Shown: positions 5,846 through 14,373, counted from the stretch's first letter. The stretch: DNA of 14,542 bases from an uncultured Prevotella sp. (GCA_900770515.1 CAAHDP010000170.1:1-14542), one strand, 5' to 3'. Numbers and translations are program-made. The notes: a model not told the origin generated them from the sequence alone.

Positions 5846-7110
5846 TATTTAATTTCTTTAATTTCGTTTACTGTAATCAACTTATAGAGCTTATCGTTAG
5901 GGCGCACCTTATCCGGCACAGGGATAGAAACTCTCCAGCCCTGCTGCGCTGTTTCCACAGGCTTCAGGTCGTAGCGGATTTCATCGGCATTGAGATACAT
6001 CACGCCGGTAGTGTTACCCGTAATCAGAAGTTTCTCGCCCTTATCAAAGGTAGAAGCCTCTACGGCAACCTCTGCCACGCCCAGCTTGGAGAAGTATTTC
6101 ATCACCTTGCCCACGAGCACCTTCTTCTCGGTAGCCACAGAACCATAGTGCTTGTTCCACTCGCCGAGGGTCTGACCCTGGTAGTAACCATCCCAGAAAC
6201 CGCGGTTGAATACGGTGGCAAGTCTTTCATCCCATTCATCCTTCTTCTCTTCGGTAAAGGTACCGTCCAGCACGGCGGCTATCGCCTCCTTGTAGCACTT
6301 CACTACGGTATATACGTATTCAGGTCCACGGGCACGACCCTCAATCTTGAAGACGCGAACGCCGGCATCCATCATGCGGTCGATGAAGCGGATGGTCTTC
6401 AAGTCCTTCGGACTCATTACATACTTGTTGTCTATTTCCAGCTGGTTGCCGGTTTCGTTATCCGTAACGGTATAGCTGCGGCGGCAAATCTGAACGCATT
6501 CGCCACGGTTGGCAGAGCGGTTGGCATTGGCGAGGCTCATGTAGCACTTGCCCGATACCGCCATGCACAGGGCACCATGGCAGAACATCTCGATGCGTAT
6601 CTGCTTGCCCATAGGGCCGCAGATGTTCTGCTTCTCTATCTGCTCGTGGATGTGCTTCACCTGGTCCATGTTTAATTCACGTGCCAGAACAGAAACATCC
6701 GCAAAGCGTGCATAAAACTTCAAAGCCTCTGTGTTAGAGATATTTAACTGTGTGGATAAGTGAACTTCTTCACCCACTTCGTTGCAATAGCTCATCACAG
6801 CCACATCGCTGGCGATGACGGCAGAGATGCCTGCCTCCTTGGCAGCATCAATGATTTCCTTCATCGTAGGGATGTCGTTGTCGTAAATCACTGTGTTGAC
6901 GGTGAGGTAAGTCTTGATGCCATGCTCGTTGCAGGTGGCAGCAATCTCACGCAGGTCGTCGATAGTAAAATGATTGGCAGAATGTGAACGCATGTTCAAC
7001 TTGCCGATTCCGAAATATACGGAGTCGGCACCAGCCTGGATAGCGGCAGCCAAAGACTCGCGCGAGCCCACAGGTGCCATCACCTCAAATTCGTTTATCT
7101 TTGTATTCAT
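5845..7110 (-). CDS. U32 family protein, TrhP (YegQ)-like tRNA uridine hydroxylation enzyme
   Basis: A 421-residue protein annotated historically as peptidase U32. Characterised relatives TrhP/YegQ and RlhA/YdcP carry out prephenate-dependent 5-hydroxylation of tRNA wobble uridine or of 23S rRNA cytidine, and use an Fe-S cluster. An N-terminal TIM-barrel-like region (MAPVGSRESLAAAIQAGADSVYFG, residues 11-34) is followed by the family signature EMFCHGALCMAVSGKCYMS (174-192) and NRGECVQICRRSY (201-213). The four likely cluster ligands are Cys182, Cys189, Cys205 and Cys209. The length is close to TrhP-type proteins and much shorter than RlhA, which favours tRNA as substrate. It is the first gene of the run with sufE and the TrmH-family gene. 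A -7 promoter element lies about 25 bp upstream of its start. Actual peptidase activity is unlikely. Confidence 0.88.
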   Translation of the reverse strand: MNTKINEFEVMAPVGSRESLAAAIQAGADSVYFGIGKLNMRSHSANHFTIDDLREIAATCNEHGIKTYLTVNTVIYDNDIPTMKEIIDAAKEAGISAVIASDVAVMSYCNEVGEEVHLSTQLNISNTEALKFYARFADVSVLARELNMDQVKHIHEQIEKQNICGPMGKQIRIEMFCHGALCMAVSGKCYMSLANANRSANRGECVQICRRSYTVTDNETGNQLEIDNKYVMSPKDLKTIRFIDRMMDAGVRVFKIEGRARGPEYVYTVVKCYKEAIAAVLDGTFTEEKKDEWDERLATVFNRGFWDGYYQGQTLGEWNKHYGSVATEKKVLVGKVMKYFSKLGVAEVAVEASTFDKGEKLLITGNTTGVMYLNADEIRYDLKPVETAQQGWRVSIPVPDKVRPNDKLYKLITVNEIKEIK

Positions 7111-7134
7111 GAATGCAAATTTCTATTTTGGGTG

Positions 7135-7142
7135 CAAAGGTA
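7135..7142 (-). promoter_or_regulatory. -7 promoter element of the U32-sufE-methyltransferase operon
   Basis: On the minus strand TACCTTTG matches TAnnTTTG exactly, 24 bp upstream of the U32 start codon, predicting a short leader. I see no good TTTG -33 box at the expected distance (near 7163). It places the U32 gene in a unit separate from the aldo/keto reductase gene that ends at 7184. Confidence 0.55.
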
Positions 7143-7183
7143 CACATTTTCAGCGAGAAAACACCATGATGCAATCATTATTT

Positions 7184-8152
7184 TTAGAATGCCTTGGCAT
7201 GAACGCATTTCATGTTCTTTTCCAGCTGGGCAGTGGAGCTGGCACCTACCAGTACGCTGGTTACGCCTTTCTGGTGGAGAATCCACGCCAGTGCCATCTC
7301 GGCGAGGGTTTCGCCTCGTTCGCCGGCTTCTGCATTCCATTGCTTCAACTGCTCCAGGAGTTCTGGAGTCAGGGCGCTGTGCTTCAGGAAGTGCTCCTTT
7401 GCCATGCGGCTATCGGCTGGGATGCCGTTGAGATAGCGGTCGGTGAGGAGACCTTGTGCCAAAGGCGAGAAGGAGATGAATCCGATGCCGTTTTCGTGGC
7501 AGTAGTCGAGGGTTCCGTTTTCTTGTGGCGCACGGTCGAGCATGTTGAGTCTGTCCTGGAAGATGAGCAGCGGACAGTCGCGCTCCTTCAGATATTGATC
7601 GGCGAACTTCAGTGCCTCCAATGGCCATCGGCTGATGCCGAGATAGAGTGCCTTGCCCTGCTTCACGATGTCTACCATTGCCTGGAGGGTTTCCTCGAGT
7701 GGGGTATTCGGGTCGTAGCGATGGCTGTAGAAGAGGTCCACATAGTCCAGATTCATGCGCTTGAGGCTCTGGTCGAGGCTCGCCATCAGATACTTGCGAG
7801 AGCCCCAGTTGCCGTAAGGACCTTCCCACATATCGTATCCTGCCTTGGTAGAGATGAAGAGTTCGTCGCGATAAGGCAGGAAGTCATCCTTCATCAGTCT
7901 GCCCATGGTTTCCTCAGCGCTTCCGTAAGGAGGGCCATAGTTGTTGGCGAGGTCGAAGTGGGTGATTCCGTGGTCGAAGGCATAGTGGGTGATGGCACGG
8001 CTTCGCTCGTAAGGATCCACTCCTCCGAAGTTGTGCCAGAATCCCAGACTAATCTTAGGCAGCAAGACTCCGCTCTTGCCGCATCTCTTGTAAAGCGCCT
8101 CTGCATCGCCATAGCGATTGGCATCGGCTGTGTAGATTCCTTTTAAGTCCAT
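7184..8152 (-). CDS. gpr: Aldo/keto reductase, YghZ-like L-glyceraldehyde 3-phosphate reductase
   Basis: A 322-residue NADPH-dependent aldo/keto reductase. From memory it closely parallels E. coli YghZ/Gpr along its length: YKRCGKSGVLLPKISLGFWHNFG, ITHFDLANNYGPPYGSAEE, STKAGYDMWEGPYG, YVDLFYSHR, SPLAQGLLTDRYLNGIP. The catalytic tetrad is visible as Asp67, Tyr72, Lys103 and His144, and the cofactor-binding tail motif SVLVGASSTAQLEKN is at 299-313. YghZ reduces L-glyceraldehyde 3-phosphate and other aldehydes, a detoxification role. Related proteins are also called potassium-channel beta-subunit-like. The start is supported by AGGA six bases upstream. The C-terminus stops soon after the cofactor motif, about 20 residues shorter than YghZ, so the last helix is missing. 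It appears to be a single-gene unit. Confidence 0.9.
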   Translation of the reverse strand: MDLKGIYTADANRYGDAEALYKRCGKSGVLLPKISLGFWHNFGGVDPYERSRAITHYAFDHGITHFDLANNYGPPYGSAEETMGRLMKDDFLPYRDELFISTKAGYDMWEGPYGNWGSRKYLMASLDQSLKRMNLDYVDLFYSHRYDPNTPLEETLQAMVDIVKQGKALYLGISRWPLEALKFADQYLKERDCPLLIFQDRLNMLDRAPQENGTLDYCHENGIGFISFSPLAQGLLTDRYLNGIPADSRMAKEHFLKHSALTPELLEQLKQWNAEAGERGETLAEMALAWILHQKGVTSVLVGASSTAQLEKNMKCVHAKAF

Positions 8153-8194
8153 CTTTATTCCTATTTATTTATGTATGAATATCTTATTCTGCAG

Positions 8195-8202
8195 CAAAGG
8201 TA
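8195..8202 (-). promoter_or_regulatory. -7 promoter element of the aldo/keto reductase gene
   Basis: TACCTTTG on the minus strand matches TAnnTTTG, 42 bp upstream of the start codon. The -33 position (near 8222-8230) holds only an imperfect CTTTCC. The same octamer occurs upstream of the U32 gene. Confidence 0.55.
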
Positions 8203-8264
8203 TTGCTTTTTTTTAGAAATGGGTGGAAAGTTGCTCTTAAAAATCTGTAAAAGCTGCACAAATG

Positions 8265-8295
8265 TAAACCGCCATTTATATAAAATGACGGTTTA
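8265..8295 (-). terminator. Terminator hairpin after the sulfatase operon
   Basis: Arms TAAACCGCCATTT (8265-8277) and AAATGACGGTTTA (8283-8295) pair over 13 bp with one wobble and a five-base loop. It lies 12 bp after the stop of the last sulfatase gene. The downstream T-tract on the minus strand is weak (CATTTGTG), so termination may be partial. Confidence 0.6.
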
Positions 8296-8307
8296 TATCT
8301 ATCTTCT

Positions 8308-9843
8308 TTATCTTACTTTTCTCAGGATGTTCTGCAATTCGTAAACCACCTTTGGGTTGGATTCTGCTACGTTGTCCTGCTCATAGAGATTGTCGGAGAT
8401 GCGGTAGAGCTGAGGATTAGGATCGTTGCCGGTCTCAATCTTCGGGCCCCACTTGATCATCTTCGAACCATCGTTCGGCTCGATGTATTTCCACTCCTTG
8501 GTACGGATGGAAAGTACGTGGTTGTTCGACATTTCGGCTACCCATGGACGATGGGTGGTGTCGATGCCGAGCAGATTGCCAAGATGATTCTTGCTGTCGG
8601 GAGCACTGCCCTTAGGGAAGGTGGCACCAATCAGATTGCCGAATGAAGCCATGAAGTCGATCTGTGACATCAGAACATCTGAAGTCTGACCTGCCTTCAC
8701 ATTCTTTGACCAGCGCACGATGACCGGGATGGCTGTTCCACCCTCGAAGGCACTGTATTTGTTGCCGCGCCAAGGACCCGCTGGCTTGTGGCCATTCAGG
8801 AGTTCCTCTGCCTGATCCTGATAACCGTCATCTACTACAGGACCATTGTCGCTGGTAAGCAGAATAATGGTGTTGTCGGCAATGCCCAACTTATCCAGGG
8901 TCTCCATAATCCTGCCCACCGACCAGTCGAACTGCACGATGGCGTCTCCACGCATACCCATGCTGCTCTTTCCACGGAAACGCTGGTGTGGGAAACGAGG
9001 CACGTGTACATCGTTGGTGGCAAAATAGAGGAAGAAAGGATTGTTGCTGTTCTTCTTGATGAAGTCGATGGCATGGGTAGTGATGGAATCGGCGATGTTC
9101 TCGTCTTTCCATAATGCCTTGCCGCCACCCTTCATGTAACCGATTCTGCCAATGCCGTTTACGATAGACATGTTGTGACCATGACTTGACTTCATGTTGT
9201 AGAGCAACTCTGGGTTGTTCTTGCCGGTAGGCTCGCCAGGGAAGTTCTTGAAATAGCTTGCCTCGATAGGAGCCGATGGGTCGTAGTTAGCCACCTTGCC
9301 GTCTTCGATGAATACACAAGGCACACGGTCGGCTGTGGCTGCCATGATGTAGTGATGGTCGAAACCTATGTCGGCAAGGGCTGCCGGCAATGGGGCATTC
9401 CAGTCTTGCTTACCTGTTTCTGCACCCAAGCCCAAGTGCCACTTACCGATGGCACAGGTAGAATAGCCTACGCTCTTGAACATATCTGCCATGGTAAACT
9501 GGGTAGGCTGGATAATCATGCCTGCATCGCCCGGTGCTACGTCGGTGCCCGGCTTGCGCCATGCATACTCACCCGTGAGCAGGGAGTAGCGGGATGGGGT
9601 GCTGGTAGAAGCGATGGCGTGGGCATCGGTGAAGCGAATACCCTGTTTCGCCAGCTTATCCACATTCGGTGTCTCTACGTTCTTGGCACCATAACATCCC
9701 AGGTCGCCGTAGCCGAGGTCATCGGCGAGGATGATGATGACGTTAGGTTTCTGCTGATTGTTGGCTTTCGTCTTCTTGGCACCCATGGCCGCCGTGCAAA
9801 CCAGGGGCGACATCAGGGCGATAGTCATATAAGTTTTGTTCAT
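8308..9843 (-). CDS. Serine-type sulfatase (S1 family), arylsulfatase-like, secreted
   Basis: A 511-residue sulfatase with an N-terminal signal peptide (about residues 1-21, likely cut after AAMG-A by signal peptidase I). Family features: metal-binding DD (41-42) in IIILADDLGYGDLGCYG, the formylglycine motif STPSR with Ser81 as the residue to be oxidised, GKWHLG near 133, and the second metal site TSDNGP. It hydrolyses sulfate esters on sugars in the periplasm or at the surface. The overall pattern resembles GALNS-type exo-sulfatases acting on galactose or N-acetylgalactosamine 6-sulfate, but the subfamily and linkage are not certain from sequence alone. It is the last gene of the four-gene operon, 11 bp after the anSME stop, and depends on that enzyme because the motif residue is Ser. 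Confidence 0.93.
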   Translation of the reverse strand: MNKTYMTIALMSPLVCTAAMGAKKTKANNQQKPNVIIILADDLGYGDLGCYGAKNVETPNVDKLAKQGIRFTDAHAIASTSTPSRYSLLTGEYAWRKPGTDVAPGDAGMIIQPTQFTMADMFKSVGYSTCAIGKWHLGLGAETGKQDWNAPLPAALADIGFDHHYIMAATADRVPCVFIEDGKVANYDPSAPIEASYFKNFPGEPTGKNNPELLYNMKSSHGHNMSIVNGIGRIGYMKGGGKALWKDENIADSITTHAIDFIKKNSNNPFFLYFATNDVHVPRFPHQRFRGKSSMGMRGDAIVQFDWSVGRIMETLDKLGIADNTIILLTSDNGPVVDDGYQDQAEELLNGHKPAGPWRGNKYSAFEGGTAIPVIVRWSKNVKAGQTSDVLMSQIDFMASFGNLIGATFPKGSAPDSKNHLGNLLGIDTTHRPWVAEMSNNHVLSIRTKEWKYIEPNDGSKMIKWGPKIETGNDPNPQLYRISDNLYEQDNVAESNPKVVYELQNILRKVR

Positions 9844-9854
9844 TTCGATAATCG

Positions 9855-11084
9855 TTAGTTATTTTTTAAAACATTCATGATGTTGGCTGGTGGACGCTGG
9901 GCGAGGAGTTCCCGCTTCATAAAGTCCATGTAGGGAGCCACATGCGAATAATACTGGTAATATCCCTGACAGAGATAGTTCAGTCCCGGCTCTCCATACT
10001 TATCTTTCTCGAAACGGTTCTTCGGGCATTCGCCATGGCAGGCGAACTCCATGTCGCACTCCTTGCACTGGCGAGGCAGCGAGGTATGCTTCAGGCGGCT
10101 GAATGCCTGCTGCTTCTCGCCGTAAAGCATGTCGATGAGCGACTTGTCCCTGATGTTTCCCAGCTTGTATTCCGGAAAGACAAAGTGGTCGCAGGAATAT
10201 ACATCGCCATTGTGTTCCATCACGCCTGCATGACCGCACTCCTTGGAGTAGGCGCAGATGCCTGGCAGCACCCCCATCCAGTTGGCAAGTGTGCAGTCGA
10301 AGATTTCCACAAAGGTCTTACCCACATCGTGGCGCACCCAGTCGTCGAAGATGGTGCAGAGGAAGTTGCCCCACTGTTGCGGGGTAACGGAAGCATCTGC
10401 AAGCGGAATCTCCCTGTCGTCGGCAAGACTCGCCAGGGTGCGACCGTCTTCATGTTCCGTCAGTCGTTCCACGATAGGGGTAAACTGCAAGTACTGGCAA
10501 CCGTTGTCTCTGAAGAAATGATAGAACTCCAGCGGATGTTCAGCGTTGTAGGCATTGACCACCGCCATAGCATTCCATTCCACCCGATGCTTTTTCAGCA
10601 GGCTGATGCCCTGCATCACCTTTTCCCAGGAAGGCTTTCCGGCAGGAGTTACGCGATAGTGGTCGTGATACTCCTGTGGACCGTCGATGGAAATGCCTAC
10701 CAGCCAATGGTTCTTGGCAAAGAACTCGCACCATTCGTCGGTGAGGAGTGTGCCGTTGGTCTGGATAACGTTATCTATCTGTTTGCCGTGGGCGTACTTC
10801 TTCTGAAGCGCCAGTGCTTTCTTGTAGAAGTCGATGGAGCGCATCAGCGGCTCACCTCCATCCCAGGTGAAAAGCACCTGCGGCATGGTTTGTGCCTCGA
10901 TGTACTCTCGGGTGAATTGCTCCAGCATCTCATCGCTCATCAGATGGCGGTGGGAGTTCTGGTAAAGGTTGTTCTTTTCCAGATAATAACAGTATTTGCA
11001 AGCCAGGTTGCAATGGGCGCCTGCCGGCTTCAGCATCACATACAGTGGCTTGGCAAATGGGGTTGCTATGTTGTCGTTCATCAT
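9855..11084 (-). CDS. Anaerobic sulfatase-maturating enzyme (anSME), radical SAM/SPASM
   Basis: A 409-residue radical SAM protein that oxidises the active-site Ser or Cys of sulfatases to formylglycine in the cytoplasm before export. The radical SAM motif CNLACKYC gives Cys25, Cys29 and Cys32 for the SAM-binding [4Fe-4S] cluster; GGEP (76-79) binds SAM. The SPASM domain holds eight further cysteines (277, 283, 298, 340, 343, 349, 353, 372) in the spacing known from the Clostridium perfringens enzyme. Asp299, directly after Cys298, corresponds to the proposed catalytic base Asp277 there. The gene lies between sulfatase genes with 11-bp gaps on both sides. All three neighbours carry Ser-type motifs, so they are the obvious substrates. 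The Bacteroides homologue has been called chuR. The likely start is MMND; the second Met is an equal alternative. Confidence 0.95.
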   Translation of the reverse strand: MMNDNIATPFAKPLYVMLKPAGAHCNLACKYCYYLEKNNLYQNSHRHLMSDEMLEQFTREYIEAQTMPQVLFTWDGGEPLMRSIDFYKKALALQKKYAHGKQIDNVIQTNGTLLTDEWCEFFAKNHWLVGISIDGPQEYHDHYRVTPAGKPSWEKVMQGISLLKKHRVEWNAMAVVNAYNAEHPLEFYHFFRDNGCQYLQFTPIVERLTEHEDGRTLASLADDREIPLADASVTPQQWGNFLCTIFDDWVRHDVGKTFVEIFDCTLANWMGVLPGICAYSKECGHAGVMEHNGDVYSCDHFVFPEYKLGNIRDKSLIDMLYGEKQQAFSRLKHTSLPRQCKECDMEFACHGECPKNRFEKDKYGEPGLNYLCQGYYQYYSHVAPYMDFMKRELLAQRPPANIMNVLKNN

Positions 11085-11095
11085 ATTTTTTCTTT

Positions 11096-12628
11096 TTAAA
11101 ACTCAGGCAGCGTTATCTTGAAGTCCTTGCTGTCTCTGTGCTCCTTCTGGATGGCAGCCAGTAGATCTTTCACGATTTCAGGATGTTCTGCCGCCACATC
11201 GTGGTCTTCGTGAATATCCGAAGCCAGGTTGTAGAGGTGAGGCTTGCCTTTTACTACTACCATCTTCCAGTCGCCCTTTCTCACGCCAATCTGGTCGGTC
11301 TCATGAAATTCCCAATAGAGGTATTCGTGGTGCTTCTGCTCGGCATCCTTGCCCAGAAGGGTAGGAGCGATGGAAATACCGTCGAAGCCGTCGCCAGCCA
11401 ACTTCCTGTTGGTGTAGCGCTTGGCGAAGTTCTTGATTCCGGCAAGGTCGCAGAAGGTTGGCATCAGGTCGTAGAAGGCAAACTGGGTGTCGTTTACGCT
11501 GCCTGCCTTGATGTGCTCTGGCCACCAGGCGATGAATGGGATGCGGATGCCGCCCTCGTAACACTGGCGCTTCAAGCCTTTCAATTTTCCGTCGCGACCG
11601 AAGAATTTCGGGTCGGCACCGCCTTCCTCGTGAGGACCGTTGTCCGAGGTAAAGATGACCACGGTATTCTTGTCGAGGCCCTTCTCCTTCAGTTTGGCGA
11701 AGATTTCGCCCACATACTGGTCAAGGCGGGTAATCATTCCGGCAAACTGGGCGTGGGTATGAACCACGGCGTTGTATCGGGAACCTTCCTGTCCGCCCCA
11801 GGTCTTGTCCTCGAAGAATTTCTTCTGATAGTTCTCCAGGATAGAATCCTCTGGCTGAGCCAGTTCGGCATGAGGCAGGGTATAGGTGAGGAATCCCACG
11901 AAAGGATGCTGGCTATCCTGCTTGTCAATCCACTCCAAAGCCTTGTCGTGGATGATGCGGGCAGAATACTGCTTGCGCTTGAAATAGTCCTTTCCGAACA
12001 TCGGGTACTGGATATTCTGCTCCATGATTTCTCTTACTACAGCCGTATCTCCCTGTGACTTGCTGTAACGGTTCAGGAAGTTGGGATAATAAAGATGTGC
12101 CTGGAACTGGCAGATGTAGCCATAGAATTCATCTATGCCACGCTTGTCGGGAGTAGAGGCAGAACCTTCGTATCCGCCTGCCCATTTTCCGAAGACACCG
12201 GTGCGGTATCCCTTGTCCTTGAGCATTTCCGGAAGGATCTTATGCTGCGGGTCGTAAGGTTCCTGACCCACCACGGAAAAGTCCTCGTTTACTCCATACT
12301 TTACCATCGGCACGTTTCTCCAGTATTCCTTGTTGCCTCTTACGTGGGTGTGGCCGGAATGCTGACCGGTCATGATGGTAGCACGCGAAGGGGCTGAAAC
12401 CGGCGAACCGGCGTATGCTTGGGTGAATCGCATTCCCTCTCTAGCCATCTGGTCGATGTTGGGTGTATGGATGTATGGCTGACCATAGCAAGCCAAATCA
12501 CCATATCCCATATCATCGCAGAGGATGAAGAGGATATTGGGCTGCTGCACATTCTGCTTAGCCCACACAAGGGTAGGCAGGCAAATGATGCCTACCCCTG
12601 TGAGCCATATTGTTTTGTTTGTCTTCAT
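11096..12628 (-). CDS. Serine-type sulfatase (S1 family), arylsulfatase A-like, secreted
   Basis: A 510-residue sulfatase. The signal peptide (about residues 1-23) ends in LVWA-KQ, a signal peptidase I site. Metal-binding DD is at 38-39 in ILCDDMGYGDLACYGQP. The formylglycine motif is SAPSR with Ser78, followed by ATIMTGQHSGHTHVRGN. Later come VFGKWAGGYEG, TLPHAELAQPED and the second metal site TSDNGPHEEGG. It removes sulfate from sugars of host or dietary glycans. The pattern resembles Bacteroidota arylsulfatase A-like proteins grouped in subfamilies such as S1_16 or S1_20 (galactose or GalNAc sulfates), but I cannot fix the linkage. It is second in the operon, 53 bp after the first sulfatase and 11 bp before anSME. 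Confidence 0.93.
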   Translation of the reverse strand: MKTNKTIWLTGVGIICLPTLVWAKQNVQQPNILFILCDDMGYGDLACYGQPYIHTPNIDQMAREGMRFTQAYAGSPVSAPSRATIMTGQHSGHTHVRGNKEYWRNVPMVKYGVNEDFSVVGQEPYDPQHKILPEMLKDKGYRTGVFGKWAGGYEGSASTPDKRGIDEFYGYICQFQAHLYYPNFLNRYSKSQGDTAVVREIMEQNIQYPMFGKDYFKRKQYSARIIHDKALEWIDKQDSQHPFVGFLTYTLPHAELAQPEDSILENYQKKFFEDKTWGGQEGSRYNAVVHTHAQFAGMITRLDQYVGEIFAKLKEKGLDKNTVVIFTSDNGPHEEGGADPKFFGRDGKLKGLKRQCYEGGIRIPFIAWWPEHIKAGSVNDTQFAFYDLMPTFCDLAGIKNFAKRYTNRKLAGDGFDGISIAPTLLGKDAEQKHHEYLYWEFHETDQIGVRKGDWKMVVVKGKPHLYNLASDIHEDHDVAAEHPEIVKDLLAAIQKEHRDSKDFKITLPEF

Positions 12629-12681
12629 AAAAAATCTGTTTGGGGGCTTTTGCCCGTTCTTTAGCCACTTGTTGAAGCTAA

Positions 12682-14373
12682 TTACTCATCTACCTTCAAG
12701 TCCTTGCGGTATTTGGCGAGAAGCTTCTTCAGTTCTTTCTCTATCTTCTGGGTGCCAGGCTTGCCGTAGATGTTGTTCAACTCGTTAGGGTCAGCCTGGA
12801 TGTCGTACAACTCCCAGTAGTCGATGTCTGCATCATTGGTGAAGTAGTTGATAGACTTCAGGGCATTGAAGCAGTTGTTCTCTCTTGTGCCTGGCTGTGC
12901 CTGGTACTTGTTCTCTACCACGGCTCTCTCGCCACCCTTGCCGTAGAAATGAATCAGCTTGTAGCGCTCGGTGCGCACACCGTCGTGCTTGCGTACCAGG
13001 TGATAGGTTGGGTAGTCGTAGTAGTGATAGTACAGGCTCTTGCGCCACTTCTTCACAGGCAGACCGGCAAACAGCGGCTGGAGCGATGTTCCAGGCATGT
13101 ACTTAGGCTTCTGCAAACCTGCCAGGTCGAGGAAGGTAGGTGCAAAGTCGATGTTCTGAACCATCTGGTTGCATTCGCTCTTTGGCTGGATGTGCTTAGG
13201 ATAGCTGATGATGAGTGGAGTGTGGAATGACTCCTCGTACATGAATCGCTTGTCGAACCATCCGTGCTCGCCCATGTAGAATCCTTGGTCGGATGTATAG
13301 ACGACGATGGTGTTGTCTGAGAGATTGTTCTTGTCGAGGTAATCCAGCAATCTGCCCACGCTCTCATCTACCGATGCGATAACAGCCATGTAGTCGCGGA
13401 TGTAGTTCTGGTATTTCCATTCTACCAACGCTTTGCCTGTCAGGTTCTTGCTCAGGAACTCACGGTTTCTAGGCATGTAGTAAGCGTCGATGGCTGCACG
13501 CTGCTGTGGAGTCATGCGGTTCATCTCGCCCATCAAGCCGTTATAAGAGTCTCTGCCTTCTGGAGTAGAAGGGTCGTACATCTCAGGAACCTTCAGGTCG
13601 CGTACCATCTCCATGTATTTGTCGATAGACATCTTCTGGGTAGATGCTGCAGAACCACGGGTCTCGTAATCATCCCAGAAGGTTTCCGGCAATGGGAAGT
13701 TCACGTTGCCATACTTGCCTACATACTTGGTGTTAGGCATCCAGAGGCGATGAGGTGCCTTGTGGTGAACCAGTAGACAGAATGGCTTGTTCTTGTCGCG
13801 GCTGTTCAGGTACTCGATGGCATGGTCGGTAATCAGGTCGGTGGCGTAACCCATCTCCTGCTTGAAGTTGCCATATTGTCCGGTAGAAGCGAAGGTTGGG
13901 TTGTAATACTGACCCTGGTCGTCTAATACGCGGTAGTAATCAAAGCCCTTTGGACTGCACGACATGTGCCACTTACCTACCACGGCAGTAGAATATCCGG
14001 CACCCTGCAGCAGTTCTGAGAAGAAGGTCTTGGTAGAGTCAATACCCTCAGCCAGCTGGCGCTGTCCGTTCTGGTGGCTATAGAGACCTGTCATCAGGCA
14101 GGCACGGCTAGGAGTAGAGAGCGAGTTCTCTACGAAAGCCTGGTTAAACTTCATTCCTCTTTCAGCTAGGCGGTCGATGTTTGGAGTTGGAGCCAATTTG
14201 GAGATTGGGCTACCGTATGCGCTGATGGCCTGTATGGCGTGGTCATCGCACATGATGTACAAGATGTTAGGTCGGTCTCCTGCATTTTGAGCGAAGATCG
14301 ACAACGGCATTGCCTGCAGGGCAGCCATGGCCAGTAGGGAACGGTTGAATTGATTGGTTTTACTGTTCATCAT
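12682..14373 (-). CDS. Serine-type sulfatase, N-acetylglucosamine-6-sulfatase-like (S1_11 type), secreted
   Basis: A 563-residue sulfatase, first gene of the operon. The signal peptide (about 1-29) ends in SIFA-QN. Metal-binding DD is at 43-44 (YIMCDDHAIQAISAYGSP). The formylglycine motif is STPSR with Ser86, followed by ACLMTGLYSHQNGQ. Further landmarks are GKWHMSCSPKGFDYYRVL, HHKAPHRLWMP, and the second metal site TSDQGFYMGEHGWFDKRFMYEESFHTPL. This arrangement and the wording of the blocks match glucosamine/GlcNAc-6-O-sulfatases such as Bacteroides BT4656, which act on mucin O-glycans and heparan-derived sugars. That specificity is an inference from family resemblance. The longer middle segment (about 235-310) is typical of this subfamily. 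The start has two adjacent Met codons, either of which could be used. Confidence 0.93.
   Translation of the reverse strand: MMNSKTNQFNRSLLAMAALQAMPLSIFAQNAGDRPNILYIMCDDHAIQAISAYGSPISKLAPTPNIDRLAERGMKFNQAFVENSLSTPSRACLMTGLYSHQNGQRQLAEGIDSTKTFFSELLQGAGYSTAVVGKWHMSCSPKGFDYYRVLDDQGQYYNPTFASTGQYGNFKQEMGYATDLITDHAIEYLNSRDKNKPFCLLVHHKAPHRLWMPNTKYVGKYGNVNFPLPETFWDDYETRGSAASTQKMSIDKYMEMVRDLKVPEMYDPSTPEGRDSYNGLMGEMNRMTPQQRAAIDAYYMPRNREFLSKNLTGKALVEWKYQNYIRDYMAVIASVDESVGRLLDYLDKNNLSDNTIVVYTSDQGFYMGEHGWFDKRFMYEESFHTPLIISYPKHIQPKSECNQMVQNIDFAPTFLDLAGLQKPKYMPGTSLQPLFAGLPVKKWRKSLYYHYYDYPTYHLVRKHDGVRTERYKLIHFYGKGGERAVVENKYQAQPGTRENNCFNALKSINYFTNDADIDYWELYDIQADPNELNNIYGKPGTQKIEKELKKLLAKYRKDLKVDE

Noticed and set aside
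5836..6675. Long plus-strand ORF (279 residues) opposite the U32 gene
   Set aside because: Antisense shadow; the minus-strand frame contains a complete, recognisable U32 protein with conserved cysteines.
6974..8146. 390-residue plus-strand ORF opposite the aldo/keto reductase
   Set aside because: Antisense shadow of a gene with a full catalytic tetrad; the shadow protein has no recognisable domain.
8308..9843. Possible lipoprotein signal (PLVC) in the last sulfatase
   Set aside because: Pro, Leu and Val at -3 to -1 do not match a lipobox; an ordinary signal peptidase I site fits better.
9942..11099. 385-residue plus-strand ORF opposite anSME
   Set aside because: Antisense shadow; all radical SAM and SPASM cysteines are in the minus-strand frame.
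12644..12655. GGGC-TTTT-GCCC hairpin between two sulfatase genes as a terminator
   Set aside because: Only four stem pairs and no T-run after it on the minus strand; spacing fits continued operon transcription.
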